A stretch of DNA of 53,494 nt from Myxococcota bacterium (GTDB lineage: Bacteria; Myxococcota_A; UBA796; UBA9615; JAKLKC01), in the NCBI GenBank assembly GCA_023150875.1, contig JAKLKC010000046.1, forward strand, positions 1-53,494, read 5' to 3'. Both the position numbers and the translations under genes were made by a program. Of the stretch, positions 1 to 8,639 are shown piece by piece. The notes below the pieces were generated by a model. The model was not told where the DNA came from. It worked only from the letters and a program-made list of their open reading frames with translations, and ran no database searches. Each line of letters opens with the position of its first letter. Within the stretch, counting starts at the first letter, position 1.

Positions 1-361
1 CGGGGGGAGTTCCCGACGGTCGCTCGACGCGGCCCGTCCGGGGCACGCGCGCGGCGACGGGGCACACTACCACAGGGAGGGAGGGAGGGCGGCACGGCCG
101 TTGCTCCGATGGTGAGCGAAGGCCCGAGGTCACCGTTCATGGGGGCCTTGGACCCGTCCTGAAGGGTGGGCGAGATGCCCGCCCGGGGAAGGGGCCCGAC
201 GGCGGAGCCGTTGGGGGGATGAGTCTGGCGTCGCAGACGCCGGAGAGGGGGGTCGCGAGCCCCCCCTGAACAGATACGGCCCGAGGAAGGGCCGCGGGGG
301 AGGCGGGACGGGCGCCGCAGCGCGGAACGCGGGGCCAGCCGGCCTCCCCCGGGGGAAGCCG
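1..361. other. Gene-free left edge with a run of short hairpins
   Basis: No convincing reading frame was found; long frames here look like high-GC artefacts. On the plus strand there are several compact inverted repeats in a row: about 166-186 (8-bp stem, one G-U pair), 198-213, 225-243 (8-bp stem with loop GCA), 246-268 and 277-296 (6-bp stem). They may belong to an untranslated RNA or leader for the tiny frame at 362, but no known riboswitch family was recognised. Confidence 0.3.
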
Positions 362-442
362 ATGCCACAGCGACTCCCGGTGGACCCCGTGGCGCTGGCG
401 ATCGCCATCGCCTCGCTGGTCCTGTCGTCCCTGGTGTACTGA
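362..442 (+). CDS. Possible 26-residue single-span membrane microprotein
   Basis: An ATG frame follows a purine-rich GGGGGAAG about 5 bases upstream. It encodes a short polar start (MPQRLPVDP) and then one hydrophobic stretch (VALAIAIASLVLSSLVY) that would just span a membrane. There is no charged tail. It lies downstream of a series of hairpins and upstream of the VOC gene on the same strand. No family is recognised, and a frame this short could be chance in high-GC DNA. What supports it is the ribosome-binding-like sequence and the clean hydrophobic pattern. Confidence 0.25.
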   Translation: MPQRLPVDPVALAIAIASLVLSSLVY

Positions 443-743
443 GCCCCGGCGGTCCTCTGGGGGCGGGGCCCGGAGGGCTGCGGGCCGAGGCAGGTCCGCC
501 AGGCATGCGTCCGGGCCCGGTGCGGCCCGCGGTGACGCGGCTCCCCCGTGCCGCCCGGGAGCGGCCCGCGTCCCGTGCGGTGAGGGCGCCGTTCCGGGGG
601 GGTGGGAGGGCGGTGCCCCCTGGCCGAGGTGCGATGGCTTGAGGTCCCGCACCGCCGGTGCCAGCATTCGCGGTCCCGCTCGGCGCCCCGCCGGCCCGTC
701 CGGCCGGCGACGGGGCGCGGGCCCACCCCGAAAGGAGGGAGAC
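443..743. other. Gene-free stretch upstream of the VOC gene
   Basis: About 300 bases without a supportable gene. Overlapping frames on both strands have Arg/Pro/Gly-rich translations typical of non-coding high-GC DNA. The only clear functional element is the ribosome-binding site AAAGGAGGGA at 731-740, directly upstream of the ATG at 744. Confidence 0.4.
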
Positions 744-1517
744 ATGCACGAGTCCAGGGGCCGCTTCGTCTGGTACGAGCTGATGACCACCGATCCTGGG
801 GCCGCGAAGGCCTTCTACGCCGCGGTCGTCGGCTGGAGGGCGCAGGACTCCCACATGCCGGGCATGGACTACACCCTGCTCTACGCCGGGGAGGCCCAGG
901 TCGCCGGCCTCGCGGCGCTTCCCGACGAGGCTAGGAGGATGGGCGTGCCGCCCCACTGGCTCGGCTACGTGGCGGTGGACGACGTCGACGCCTTCACCGA
1001 TCGGGCGACGCGCATGGGCGCCACCGTCCACGTGCCTCCGATGGACATCCCGGGCGTCGGGCGCTTCTCCATCGTCGCCGACCCCCAGGGGGCGTCCATC
1101 GCCCTGTTCCGCGGCGCGAGCGACTCCGCCGGCCCCCAGGCCGAGCCGGGTGCCCCCGGTCACGCGGGCTGGCACGAGCTGTACGCCTCGGATTGGGAGA
1201 AGGCGTTCGGCTTCTACGCCGAGCTGGTCGGCTGGGGGAAGGGCGAGACCATGGACATGGGCGAGATGGGCGTCTACCAGCTCTTCTCGACCGGCGACCG
1301 GGCCATCGGCGGCATGTTCAACAAGCCGCCCATGGTGCCCATGTGTTTCTGGCTCTACTACTTCAACGTCGGCGACATCGACGCCGCGGCGGCGCGGGTC
1401 ACGGAGAACGGCGGCAAGGTCATGATGGGCCCCCACGAGGTCCCCGGCGGGGGGTGGATCGTCCAGTGCTCGGACCCCCAGGGGGCGATGTTCGCGCTGG
1501 TCGGTAGGCGGGGCTGA
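744..1517 (+). CDS. Two-domain VOC (glyoxalase/dioxygenase-fold) protein
   Basis: 257 residues with two VOC domains, about 7-122 and 135-257. Each opens with the family signature (FVWYELMTTDPGAAKAFY; GWHELYASDWEKAFGFY) and closes with a DPQGA block. The ATG at 744 was chosen because AAAGGAGGGA sits just upstream; the frame is open further 5' but that part is low-complexity. VOC proteins of this type (often annotated as glyoxalase/bleomycin-resistance or PhnB-like) bind a divalent metal or a small ligand, and the substrate cannot be told from sequence. It converges on the aldolase gene, with a hairpin between them, so the two do not share an operon. Confidence 0.85.
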   Translation: MHESRGRFVWYELMTTDPGAAKAFYAAVVGWRAQDSHMPGMDYTLLYAGEAQVAGLAALPDEARRMGVPPHWLGYVAVDDVDAFTDRATRMGATVHVPPMDIPGVGRFSIVADPQGASIALFRGASDSAGPQAEPGAPGHAGWHELYASDWEKAFGFYAELVGWGKGETMDMGEMGVYQLFSTGDRAIGGMFNKPPMVPMCFWLYYFNVGDIDAAAARVTENGGKVMMGPHEVPGGGWIVQCSDPQGAMFALVGRRG

Positions 1518-1567
1518 CTCAGCCGTCGGGTCCGCCGGGACGCGGCGGGGCCCGGGGGAAGGTGCGC

Positions 1568-1590
1568 GCCGGCCCGGAACCCGGGCCGGC
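1568..1590. terminator. Hairpin between convergent genes
   Basis: A perfect 10-bp stem (GCCGGCCCGG / CCGGGCCGGC) with loop AAC lies in the 94-bp gap between two convergent stop codons, where it could end transcription from either side. There is no T-run, so it may instead be a GC-rich pause hairpin. Confidence 0.4.
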
Positions 1591-1611
1591 CCGCCACCGG
1601 GCCGGAGCCCG

Positions 1612-2532
1612 TCAGCCCCGGCCCAGGACCCGGGCGATCTCGCGCCGGACGAGGTCCGAGAGGTCCCGGTCGGCGGCCCCGGGGCTTCCGCCATGGCCCG
1701 CGGCCTCGGGGGCGTTCCCCGGCGCCGCTCCGTAGACCGCGCCGCAGGTCGCCTCGGACCGGACGCCGGGGCCCCCGGACCACGCCGACGGTGCTGGAGC
1801 CAGGGACCAGCGGTCCGGGCCGCCCCCGGACGGGGATGTGGGCGGGTCCGCGGGCCGGAGCGGGGCGGACGGAGCGGGTCGGGACTCGGGGCCCAGGCCG
1901 GCGCGGCGGCGGCGCTCCAGGAGGTCGGCCACCGCCTCGGGGGGCAGGGGGCGGACTCCCCCCAGGGGCACGGCGGCGGCGGCGATCCGCGCCAGGTGCT
2001 CCACCAGCTCGAGCCGGCAGTACGCCTGCTCCAGGCAGGTGCCCACCGCCAAGGCGCCGTGGGAGGCCAACAGGAAGGCGTCGTGGGCGCCGAGGACCTC
2101 GTCCAGGGGATCGGCCCCGGGCTCCCCCTGGGGGACGGCGAAGCGGGTCGTGGGGACGCGGGCCCCGAGGCTCACCACCGCCTCGGGGATGAACACGCCG
2201 GGGAGCTCCAGGCCAGCGCAGGCGAAGGCGGCGGCGTGGGGAGGGTGGGCGTGCACCACCGCCGAGACGTCGGGACGCTCCCGGTAGCAGCGCCGGTGCA
2301 GGGGCCACTCTCCGAAGGGGCGGGAGCGGCCCACCAGCACCGTGCCCTCGCCGTCCACGACGATCAACGAGTCGAGGGTGAGGTCCGCCTTGCTCCGGGC
2401 GGTGGGGCTGGCGAGGTAGCGGTCCTCGCCCACCCGCACGGAGAGGTTGCCGTCGTGGTTCGCCACCCACCCCGCGCGGTGCATGGCGTGGGCGTACCGT
2501 ACGAGCTCGGCGCCCTGCTTGAGGTCGATCAC
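1612..2532 (-). CDS. Class II (fuculose/rhamnulose-phosphate type) aldolase with BMC-targeting-like tail
   Basis: 306 residues; GTG start with GGGAG six bases upstream. Residues 1-215 are a class II aldolase/adducin domain: phosphate-binding GNLSVR, zinc-site VHAHPPH, and a third His in ASHGAL. The family cleaves sugar phosphates such as fuculose-1-phosphate to dihydroxyacetone phosphate and an aldehyde such as lactaldehyde. Unusually for the family, a Pro/Gly/Ser-rich linker (about 216-288) follows, ending in an amphipathic helix, DLSDLVRREIARVLGRG. This is the layout of a BMC encapsulation peptide. The gene is about 5 kb past the end of the shell operon on the same strand, with a plus-strand lipoprotein gene between. 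The inferred role is signature enzyme of the nearby BMC; the exact sugar phosphate is unknown. Confidence 0.85.
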   Translation of the reverse strand: MIDLKQGAELVRYAHAMHRAGWVANHDGNLSVRVGEDRYLASPTARSKADLTLDSLIVVDGEGTVLVGRSRPFGEWPLHRRCYRERPDVSAVVHAHPPHAAAFACAGLELPGVFIPEAVVSLGARVPTTRFAVPQGEPGADPLDEVLGAHDAFLLASHGALAVGTCLEQAYCRLELVEHLARIAAAAVPLGGVRPLPPEAVADLLERRRRAGLGPESRPAPSAPLRPADPPTSPSGGGPDRWSLAPAPSAWSGGPGVRSEATCGAVYGAAPGNAPEAAGHGGSPGAADRDLSDLVRREIARVLGRG

Positions 2533-2577
2533 GGGTGCTCCCAGGTGGACCCGCCGGGGCGGGACGGGGAACGGAGT

Positions 2578-5500
2578 CTACCCGTCGCCGGCCAGCTCCG
2601 CGAGGGCGGCGGCGGCGCTGGATGCGGCCTCGGTGTCCGGCGTCTCCGCGATCACCCGCCGGTAGGCCTCCACCGCCCGGCGGGCGTCCCCGGACTCCCT
2701 CCAGGAGTCGGCGATGGACTGGAGGAGCTGGGAGCGACGCTCCCGGTCACCCTCGACGTCCAGGGCCCGCCGGTACTCGGCGACCGCCTCGGCGTGGCGG
2801 CCCGCGCCCCGCAGGTGCCCCCCCCGGGACAGGGCGACGCCGCAGCGCGCCCCCGGCAACGCGCCGTACCGGCTCGCGATCTCCTTCCAGGCCGCCTCGG
2901 CGCCGGCGCGGTCCCCCTCCTCCCACCGCGCGCCCGCCAGGGCGTCCAGGACCTGGACCGCGCTCTCGGGGGGGAGCCTCGCCCCGGCCAGCGCCACCAG
3001 CGCCGCCACCCTCTCCTTCCCCTCGCCCCTCTCGGCGTGGATCTGGGAGAGCTGGATCGCCGCGTGGACGGCGGCCTCGGGCGCCTCGGCGTGCCCCCGG
3101 GCCAGCGCGGCATACGCCTTCGCGGCGACGTCGGCCCGCCCCGCCTCGCGGTCGGTGTCGGCCTCCTCCGCCGCCAGCCAGGCGAGCTGCTGGCGGTCGA
3201 CCTGCCCCTCCCGGGCCCGGGCCAGGGCCTCCTTGGCACCCGCGAAGTCCTTGCGCCCCCGCAGGATCCGGGAGACGTTCATCCAGGTGCCGCTCCGGGT
3301 GCCGGGATCGAGGCCCGGCAAGGCCAGGACCGCGCGGTAGGCGGCCAGGGCGGGCTCGGAGCTCCCCCTCCCCGAGAGGACGTCCGCCTCCCGGAGGCGA
3401 GCCCGGATCCCGTGTTCCGACGCGGGATCCAGCGAGGTCCGCGCGGCGGCGTATAGTCCCAGGGCCACGTCGGCCTCCCCCCGGGCCGCCGCAAGGTCCC
3501 CCAGCGCCAGGCGCGCCGGCCCGGCCGCGGGGGCCGGGAGCTTGGGGAGGGCCGACTTCAGGAGGGCATCGGCGCGGTCGGCGCCGCCGGCGTCTACCAG
3601 GTCGTCGGCGATGGATCCCACGTTGTCGGCGAGGAAGGCGGCGTCGGCGCACCCGGCCAGGAAGCCGCGGAACGCCGACTCCGCCGCCGCCGCGTCCCCC
3701 GCCCCGGCGAGGCGGCGGGCCCGCTCGAAGGGACCGCGGCACCGGGCCTCGGTGGAGGGCACCCCGGCGGGGGGGCTGGCCAGGAGGGCCTCGGCCTCGG
3801 CCTGGCGCCCGGCGGCGACCAGCGCCGCGATCCTCCGGCTCCACAGGTCGCCGGCGAGGTCGGGCTGGATCCCCTCCTGCGCGAGGGAGTCGTAGATCCG
3901 CAACGCCCCCGCGGGGTCGCCGGCCGCATCCAGGCTCATCGCCCAAGCCAGGCGCGCGGCCCGAACGTCCGCCGTGCCCGACAGCCCCTCGGTCTCGGCC
4001 CGCTCCAGCCATCGCCGGGCATCTGCCCCCTTCGCAGCCCCGATGGCGGTCTCCACGAGGGTGCGCAGCACCATTCCGCGCTCGCCCTCCCCCGAGACGG
4101 CGGCCAGCAGGGCGTCCGCCCCCGCCAGCGCCGCCTCCCAGTCCCCTCCGACCGCCCGCGCCTCGATGGCGGCCAGGGCGGCCCGGGAGTAGTCCCCGTC
4201 GCCGGGGGCCAGGCCCCGGGCCAGGGCGTCCGCCGCCGCCGCCGCGTCGGAGTTCCGGCCCGCGGCCCGCAGGATGCCGATCTCGGCGAAGGCCGCGGCG
4301 CGCCGGGACTCCGGATCCGCGGCGGTCCGCGCCGCCTCGCGGAAGGCGGACAGGGCCTCCTCGACCCTTCCCTCCCGCTGGAGCGCCTGGGCCCGCGCCA
4401 GGGCCAGGGGCCCCTGGAGATCGCTCCGGTCCGGCCACAGGCGGACCATCTCCTCCAGACGGGCCGCCGCCTCGGCGTCCCGTCCCGCCGCCTGGAGGCA
4501 GCTCACCGCGAACTGCGCCACCTGGAAGCGGGCGTCCCCGTCCAGGGAGCCCGCCAGCAGGGCATCGGCCGCCGCGAGGGCCCCGGCGGGATCCCCGGCC
4601 CCGAGCTTCAGGCCCGCCCTCCCCAACTCGGCGGACACGGCCTGGCGGGGGAAGCGGCGGGCCAGGTCGGCCCATGCGGCGTCCGCCCCCTCCAGGTCAC
4701 CGCGGCGCTCCAGGATGGCCGCCACCCGGGTGGCGCCCCCGACGGCGCCATCCTCGGAAGTTGACTTCGCCAGCGCCCCCGCCAACCGGAGCGCCTCCTC
4801 GGCGCGCCCCAGGTCCACCAGCCCGTCGATCCACGCGAGCCGCGCCTCCAGGGCCGTGGAAGGGTCCGTCGCCACGGCGGCGTCGGCCAGGCGCGCCCAG
4901 GCGGCGAGGGCCTCTTCGCCTCGCCCGGCCTCCCAGAGGAGGCGCGCCGCCTCGTAGGCGAGGTGGGGCTGGCTCGCCGCGTCGGCGGATCCGTACTCCG
5001 CCAGCAGGGCCATGGCCTGCTCGGTCTCACCGGTGGACGCGAGGGCGTCGGACACCCGGACCGCCAGCTCCGGCTCCCGCTCCGGCAGCGACCTCAGCAG
5101 CGCCAGGGCCTGGGTCGCGTGGAGGCGCCCCTCCTCGGTCCTCCCCAGCGCGACCTCGGCGTCGGCGGCGATCACCAGGCCCACGAGCCGGAGCCAGGGG
5201 TCGTCCCCCTTCCCCATCAGCTCCGCGGCATACTCCAGGCGCGCGTCGTGCTTTCCCATGCGGGACAGGAAGTTCGAGTAGGCCGTAGGGGCGTCCGACT
5301 CCGGGCGGAGCCTCGCCAGGCCCGCCGCCTCGCGGTAGCCCGACAGCGCCTCGTCCAGGCGGCCGAGCCGCTCCAGGGCCGACGCCCGCTCCAACAGGAG
5401 GTAGACCCTCTCCGGAGCTTCGGCGGCGGTCTTGGCGAGGGCGACGTCGTACAGCGCCATCGCCTCGGCGCCCCGGCCCCGGTCCACCAGGTCCCGCGCC

Positions 5501-6453
5501 TGGTCCGCCAACTCCTCCACGGGCCGGTTCTGGGGAGCGAGCAGGAGCCAGGCGAGGGCGCCGATCCCGGCGACGAGGGCGGCCAGGGCGAGCGCCTTCC
5601 CGGCCGCGCTGCGCCAAAGGACCTCCGTCACCCTCGCGTGGAGCGGCACCGTGACCCGCGCCCCCCGGGAGGCGAGGTCCGCCCGGACGTCCGGGCGGAG
5701 CCCGTGGACCGCCGTGAGCGCCGCGCCGTCGACCCGCGCTCCGTCCCAGTCCACGTCGTGGACCTCGGCGCCGTGGGCGCGCACCCCGGTGAGGTCGGCG
5801 TCCAGCAGGGACACCGACTCCAGGTTCCCGTGGGACAGGTCGACGCCGGAGAGGTCCGAGGCCGCCAGGGACCCCCGGCGCCAGAGCGCGCTCCGCATGC
5901 TGGCGCCCGGAGCCACCAGCCCGACGGCCTGGAACCCCTCGATCCGGACCATCTCCAGGTCGGCGCCCGTGAGGTCCGCCCCGCTCAGGTCCACGGATTC
6001 GAGCTGGGCCTCGACGAGTCGGGCCTCCCGCAGGACCGCTCCGGCCAGGCGCAGGTCCCGGGCGCGGACCCGCTCCAGGCCGGCGCGCGTCAGGTCGGCG
6101 CCATCGAGGCAGGCGCCGTCCAGCACCGCGGTCCCCAGCGCGCAGCCCGAGAGGTCCGCCCCGGACAAGTCCGCCCCGGTCAGGTCGGCGCGGTCCAGCA
6201 GGGCGTCCCGCAGGACCGCCCCCTGGAGGCGGGCTCCCTGGAGTCGCGCCCCCTTCAGGTCCGCCCCCGAGAGGTCCGCCCCCGAGAGGTCCGCCCCCGC
6301 CGCGTCCACCCGGCCCAGCCGGCCCCCCCGGAGGTCCGCGCCGGCGAGGTCGGCGCCCGGGATCCGCGCCTTGCGCAGGTCGGCCCCCGGGAGGGAGGCC
6401 CCCCGGGCGTGGCCACCGTTCCGCAGGACCTCCTGGAGTTCCGTGGCGTCCAC
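2578..6453 (-). CDS. Pentapeptide-repeat / transmembrane / TPR giant protein
   Basis: 1,291 residues from a GTG start. Residues about 15-265 are pentapeptide repeats (A-D-L-x-x units such as GADLSGADLSGADLKGARL), which fold as a right-handed beta-helix. One transmembrane span lies at about 287-307 (ALALAALVAGIGALAWLLLA). Residues 310-1291 are Ala/Glu/Leu-rich helical repeats of TPR/SEL1 style with recurring A-x-x-x-G-R motifs. There is no N-terminal signal, so the beta-helix is probably cytoplasmic and the TPR part beyond the membrane, as a scaffold. It lies between the DUF5989 gene and the aldolase on the same strand, with a 45-bp gap to the aldolase. No enzymatic motif is visible and the function is unknown. 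Confidence 0.8.
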   Translation of the reverse strand: MDATELQEVLRNGGHARGASLPGADLRKARIPGADLAGADLRGGRLGRVDAAGADLSGADLSGADLKGARLQGARLQGAVLRDALLDRADLTGADLSGADLSGCALGTAVLDGACLDGADLTRAGLERVRARDLRLAGAVLREARLVEAQLESVDLSGADLTGADLEMVRIEGFQAVGLVAPGASMRSALWRRGSLAASDLSGVDLSHGNLESVSLLDADLTGVRAHGAEVHDVDWDGARVDGAALTAVHGLRPDVRADLASRGARVTVPLHARVTEVLWRSAAGKALALAALVAGIGALAWLLLAPQNRPVEELADQARDLVDRGRGAEAMALYDVALAKTAAEAPERVYLLLERASALERLGRLDEALSGYREAAGLARLRPESDAPTAYSNFLSRMGKHDARLEYAAELMGKGDDPWLRLVGLVIAADAEVALGRTEEGRLHATQALALLRSLPEREPELAVRVSDALASTGETEQAMALLAEYGSADAASQPHLAYEAARLLWEAGRGEEALAAWARLADAAVATDPSTALEARLAWIDGLVDLGRAEEALRLAGALAKSTSEDGAVGGATRVAAILERRGDLEGADAAWADLARRFPRQAVSAELGRAGLKLGAGDPAGALAAADALLAGSLDGDARFQVAQFAVSCLQAAGRDAEAAARLEEMVRLWPDRSDLQGPLALARAQALQREGRVEEALSAFREAARTAADPESRRAAAFAEIGILRAAGRNSDAAAAADALARGLAPGDGDYSRAALAAIEARAVGGDWEAALAGADALLAAVSGEGERGMVLRTLVETAIGAAKGADARRWLERAETEGLSGTADVRAARLAWAMSLDAAGDPAGALRIYDSLAQEGIQPDLAGDLWSRRIAALVAAGRQAEAEALLASPPAGVPSTEARCRGPFERARRLAGAGDAAAAESAFRGFLAGCADAAFLADNVGSIADDLVDAGGADRADALLKSALPKLPAPAAGPARLALGDLAAARGEADVALGLYAAARTSLDPASEHGIRARLREADVLSGRGSSEPALAAYRAVLALPGLDPGTRSGTWMNVSRILRGRKDFAGAKEALARAREGQVDRQQLAWLAAEEADTDREAGRADVAAKAYAALARGHAEAPEAAVHAAIQLSQIHAERGEGKERVAALVALAGARLPPESAVQVLDALAGARWEEGDRAGAEAAWKEIASRYGALPGARCGVALSRGGHLRGAGRHAEAVAEYRRALDVEGDRERRSQLLQSIADSWRESGDARRAVEAYRRVIAETPDTEAASSAAAALAELAGDG

Positions 6454-6596
6454 GCGACGTCTGTCTCAGGCGCCCGCGACGGCGCGGCCGCCCGGGGAGG
6501 GCGTCCGGAGGGGGCCGGGAGCGAAGGGGAGCTTCGGGGGAGTCACCGCGAACCCGCGCCGGGAGCGACCGGCGGCAGAGCGAGCCCGGGGGCGGC

Positions 6597-6755
6597 TCAG
6601 AACAGGGTGTACACGAACGGCAGGACCGGCGACGTCTCCGCCAGGACGATGAAGACCGCCATGAGCAGCAGGACCACCAGGATGGGGGTCATCCACCATA
6701 CCTTGCGTTCCCTCAGGAACAGCAGGAACTCCCGGAGCAGTCCGCCGACGTTCAT
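6597..6755 (-). CDS. DUF5989-type membrane miniprotein
   Basis: 52 residues: an amphipathic start (MNVGGLLREFLLFLRERKVWW) then one hydrophobic span (PILVVLLLMAVFIVLAE) and the ending PFVYTLF. This order, LLREF...FLRERK.WW then TM then YTLF, matches DUF5989, often found beside carbamoyltransferase/SGNH-hydrolase genes, neither of which is seen here. The ATG at 6755 fits the family's length better than the upstream ATG at 6791. It is the first gene of a minus-strand run leading to the pentapeptide/TPR gene 143 bp downstream. Function unknown. Confidence 0.75.
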   Translation of the reverse strand: MNVGGLLREFLLFLRERKVWWMTPILVVLLLMAVFIVLAETSPVLPFVYTLF

Positions 6756-6857
6756 GCCGGGGAGTCTACTTCCGCCGACGCGGCTCCACAACCGGCGCGT
6801 GTACCGCCCGGGCCCTCCGTCGGAGCCGCGGAGGTGGCGGGAGGATGCGGCGGGTGC

Positions 6858-6887
6858 TTGACGCGCCCCGCGCGCGGTGCCTACGCT
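6858..6887 (+). promoter_or_regulatory. Sigma70-like promoter for the lipoprotein gene, probably leaderless
   Basis: TTGACG (-35, 6858-6863), an 18-bp spacer, and TACGCT (-10, 6882-6887). Transcription would start about 7 bases later, at or next to the ATG at 6894, which has no ribosome-binding site. The combination suggests a leaderless mRNA. Confidence 0.5.
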
Positions 6888-6893
6888 CGCGCG

Positions 6894-7634
6894 ATGCGCT
6901 ACCAGAATGCCGCCGCCCTCGCCGCCCTGGTCCTCGCCGCGGGGGCCTCCGCATGCACCCGCGTCGATCCCTTCGCCCCGCCGCCCGCGGACCTGGGGCG
7001 AGGCCCCTCCGCCGCGCCCGCCCCCGTCGCCGTTCCCCCCGCTCCCGCACCCGCCCCGGGGGAGCCGGTCCTGCTGACCGGAGTGGCCGCTCCCTCACCC
7101 CTCGAAGGATGGAAGCCCTTGCTGGTGGATCCAGCGGCGGACCACTCGGGGACCCCCGCGGGGGACATCCTCTCGGTCCACGCCGTCACCGACGGGACCT
7201 ACTTGTGGGTGCGCTACCGCCTGGCGCAGGTGCCGTCCTCCCAGGATGGCCTGCCCGACCTGCGTTTCTGGGTCGAGAAGCAGCCCGAGATGGTGACCGT
7301 GGAGGTCAAGACCGGCACCCCCGGCAACCCCTGCGAGATCTCCCGGAGCGACCAGGCGGAGGGTGTGGTGGTGGGCAACTGCTTCAAGCTGGGCGAGGGG
7401 ATCGACATCAGGCTCCCCCTCAAGTACCTCCCCGACTGGGCCTCGAAGCGGGACCCGTTCTTCGTGAGCGGCCCCCAGACCTGCTGCGCCGACGAGGCGC
7501 GCTCCCGGCCGGTGGACGAGATCGACGCCTCCCAGGAGGTCTGGCGCCTCTCCGACGAGCAGATCGCCGAGAGGGAGAGGGCGGCCAGGGAGGCGGCGAC
7601 CCAGGTGGCGCCGCCCTCCCCCGGGTGGAACTGA
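6894..7634 (+). CDS. Putative exported lipoprotein of unknown function
   Basis: 246 residues. The start has a signal peptide (MRYQNAAALAALVLAAGASAC) with Cys21 in a weak lipobox (ASAC), then a Pro/Ala-rich linker (about 28-60) typical of a tether. The mature domain holds four more Cys (NPCEIS, GNCFKL, QTCCAD) that could form disulphides outside the cytoplasm. The C-terminus is charged and helical. No family was recognised. It lies between two minus-strand runs, ends 12 bp from the epimerase stop, and has its own promoter. Confidence 0.7.
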   Translation: MRYQNAAALAALVLAAGASACTRVDPFAPPPADLGRGPSAAPAPVAVPPAPAPAPGEPVLLTGVAAPSPLEGWKPLLVDPAADHSGTPAGDILSVHAVTDGTYLWVRYRLAQVPSSQDGLPDLRFWVEKQPEMVTVEVKTGTPGNPCEISRSDQAEGVVVGNCFKLGEGIDIRLPLKYLPDWASKRDPFFVSGPQTCCADEARSRPVDEIDASQEVWRLSDEQIAERERAAREAATQVAPPSPGWN

Positions 7635-7646
7635 CGGCCCCGCAGC

Positions 7647-8618
7647 CTAAGGCCGGCCCGCGTCCCGATACCAGGCCACCTGGCGCGCGATCCCCTCTTC
7701 GAAGGGGACCTGGGGATCGTAGCCGAGGGCGGCTCTCGCCCGGGTGAGGTCGGCCCAGGTGATGGGCACGTCGCCGGGCTGCTCGGGGAGGACGCGGCGC
7801 ACCGCCTTCCTGCCCAGGGCCTCCTCGATGGTCTCGATCATCCGGGACAGCGTGACCGTCCGGCAGTTGCCGAGGTTGAAGCAACCGAAGCGGGGCTCGG
7901 GCGCAGCGGTCCACTCCAGGGCCGCCAGCACCCCCTGGAGGGTGTCGTCGACGTAGGTGTAGTCCCGGGCGGTGCCCCCGTCGCCGTACACCGGGATGGG
8001 CTCCCCCCGGTCGATCCGGCGGATGAACGAGGCGATGGCGAGGTCCGGGCGCTGGCGGGGACCGAAGACCGTGAAGAAGCGCAGGCAGGCGACGCGGGTG
8101 CCGTACAGGTGATGGAACGCCGCGGCGTGGAGCTCCGTGGCCCTCTTGCTCGCCGCGTAGGGGCTGATGGGCTGATCGGCCCGGTCGTCCTCCGAGAAGG
8201 GCACCACCGCGCTCTTCCCGTAGACCGACGACGAGGAGGCCATCACGAAGCGCCGGACGCCCCGCGTCCGCGCCCACTCCAGGAGCATCACCGTCCCGGT
8301 GACGTTCACCCGCGCGTAGAGCGCGGGGTCCGCCACCGAAGGGCGGACCCCCGCCCGGGCCGCGAGGTGGATCACCGCGTCGAAGGGCTCGTCGGGGAGG
8401 CGGGCCAGCGTCACGGGGTCGGAGAGGTCGCCCTCGACGATCCGGTAGTCGGGATCGCCGGCGTGGGCCGCCACGTTGGCCCGCTTGATCGCCGGGTCGT
8501 AGTAGTCGTTGAAGTCGTCCAGGACCACCACCCGGTCGCCCCGCGCCCTCAGGCGGTCGCCGACGTGGCTCCCGATGAACCCCGCCCCTCCGGTGAGGAG
8601 GATGGTCTGCCGCGGCAC
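7647..8618 (-). CDS. NAD-dependent sugar-nucleotide epimerase (UDP-glucuronate 4-epimerase-like)
   Basis: 323 residues; GTG start after GGGAGGG. An extended SDR: NAD-binding GGAGFIGSHV near the N-terminus, the SSSSVYG strand, the catalytic YAASK, and an RFFTVFGPRQRPD segment typical of the UDP-glucuronate/UDP-glucose 4-epimerase group. It acts on nucleotide sugars in the cytoplasm for surface polysaccharide. It starts only 21 bp after the stop of the last BMC pentamer gene, so it is probably co-transcribed with the shell operon, though no BMC role for such an enzyme is known. The exact substrate is uncertain. Confidence 0.85.
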   Translation of the reverse strand: MPRQTILLTGGAGFIGSHVGDRLRARGDRVVVLDDFNDYYDPAIKRANVAAHAGDPDYRIVEGDLSDPVTLARLPDEPFDAVIHLAARAGVRPSVADPALYARVNVTGTVMLLEWARTRGVRRFVMASSSSVYGKSAVVPFSEDDRADQPISPYAASKRATELHAAAFHHLYGTRVACLRFFTVFGPRQRPDLAIASFIRRIDRGEPIPVYGDGGTARDYTYVDDTLQGVLAALEWTAAPEPRFGCFNLGNCRTVTLSRMIETIEEALGRKAVRRVLPEQPGDVPITWADLTRARAALGYDPQVPFEEGIARQVAWYRDAGRP

Positions 8619-8639
8619 TCGACCCTCCCGATGCCGCCC

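Noticed and set aside
2535-5288. A 917-residue plus-strand frame opposite the pentapeptide/TPR gene
   Set aside because: Almost only Pro, Arg, Gly and Ser; the opposite strand carries clear repeats and a TM span.
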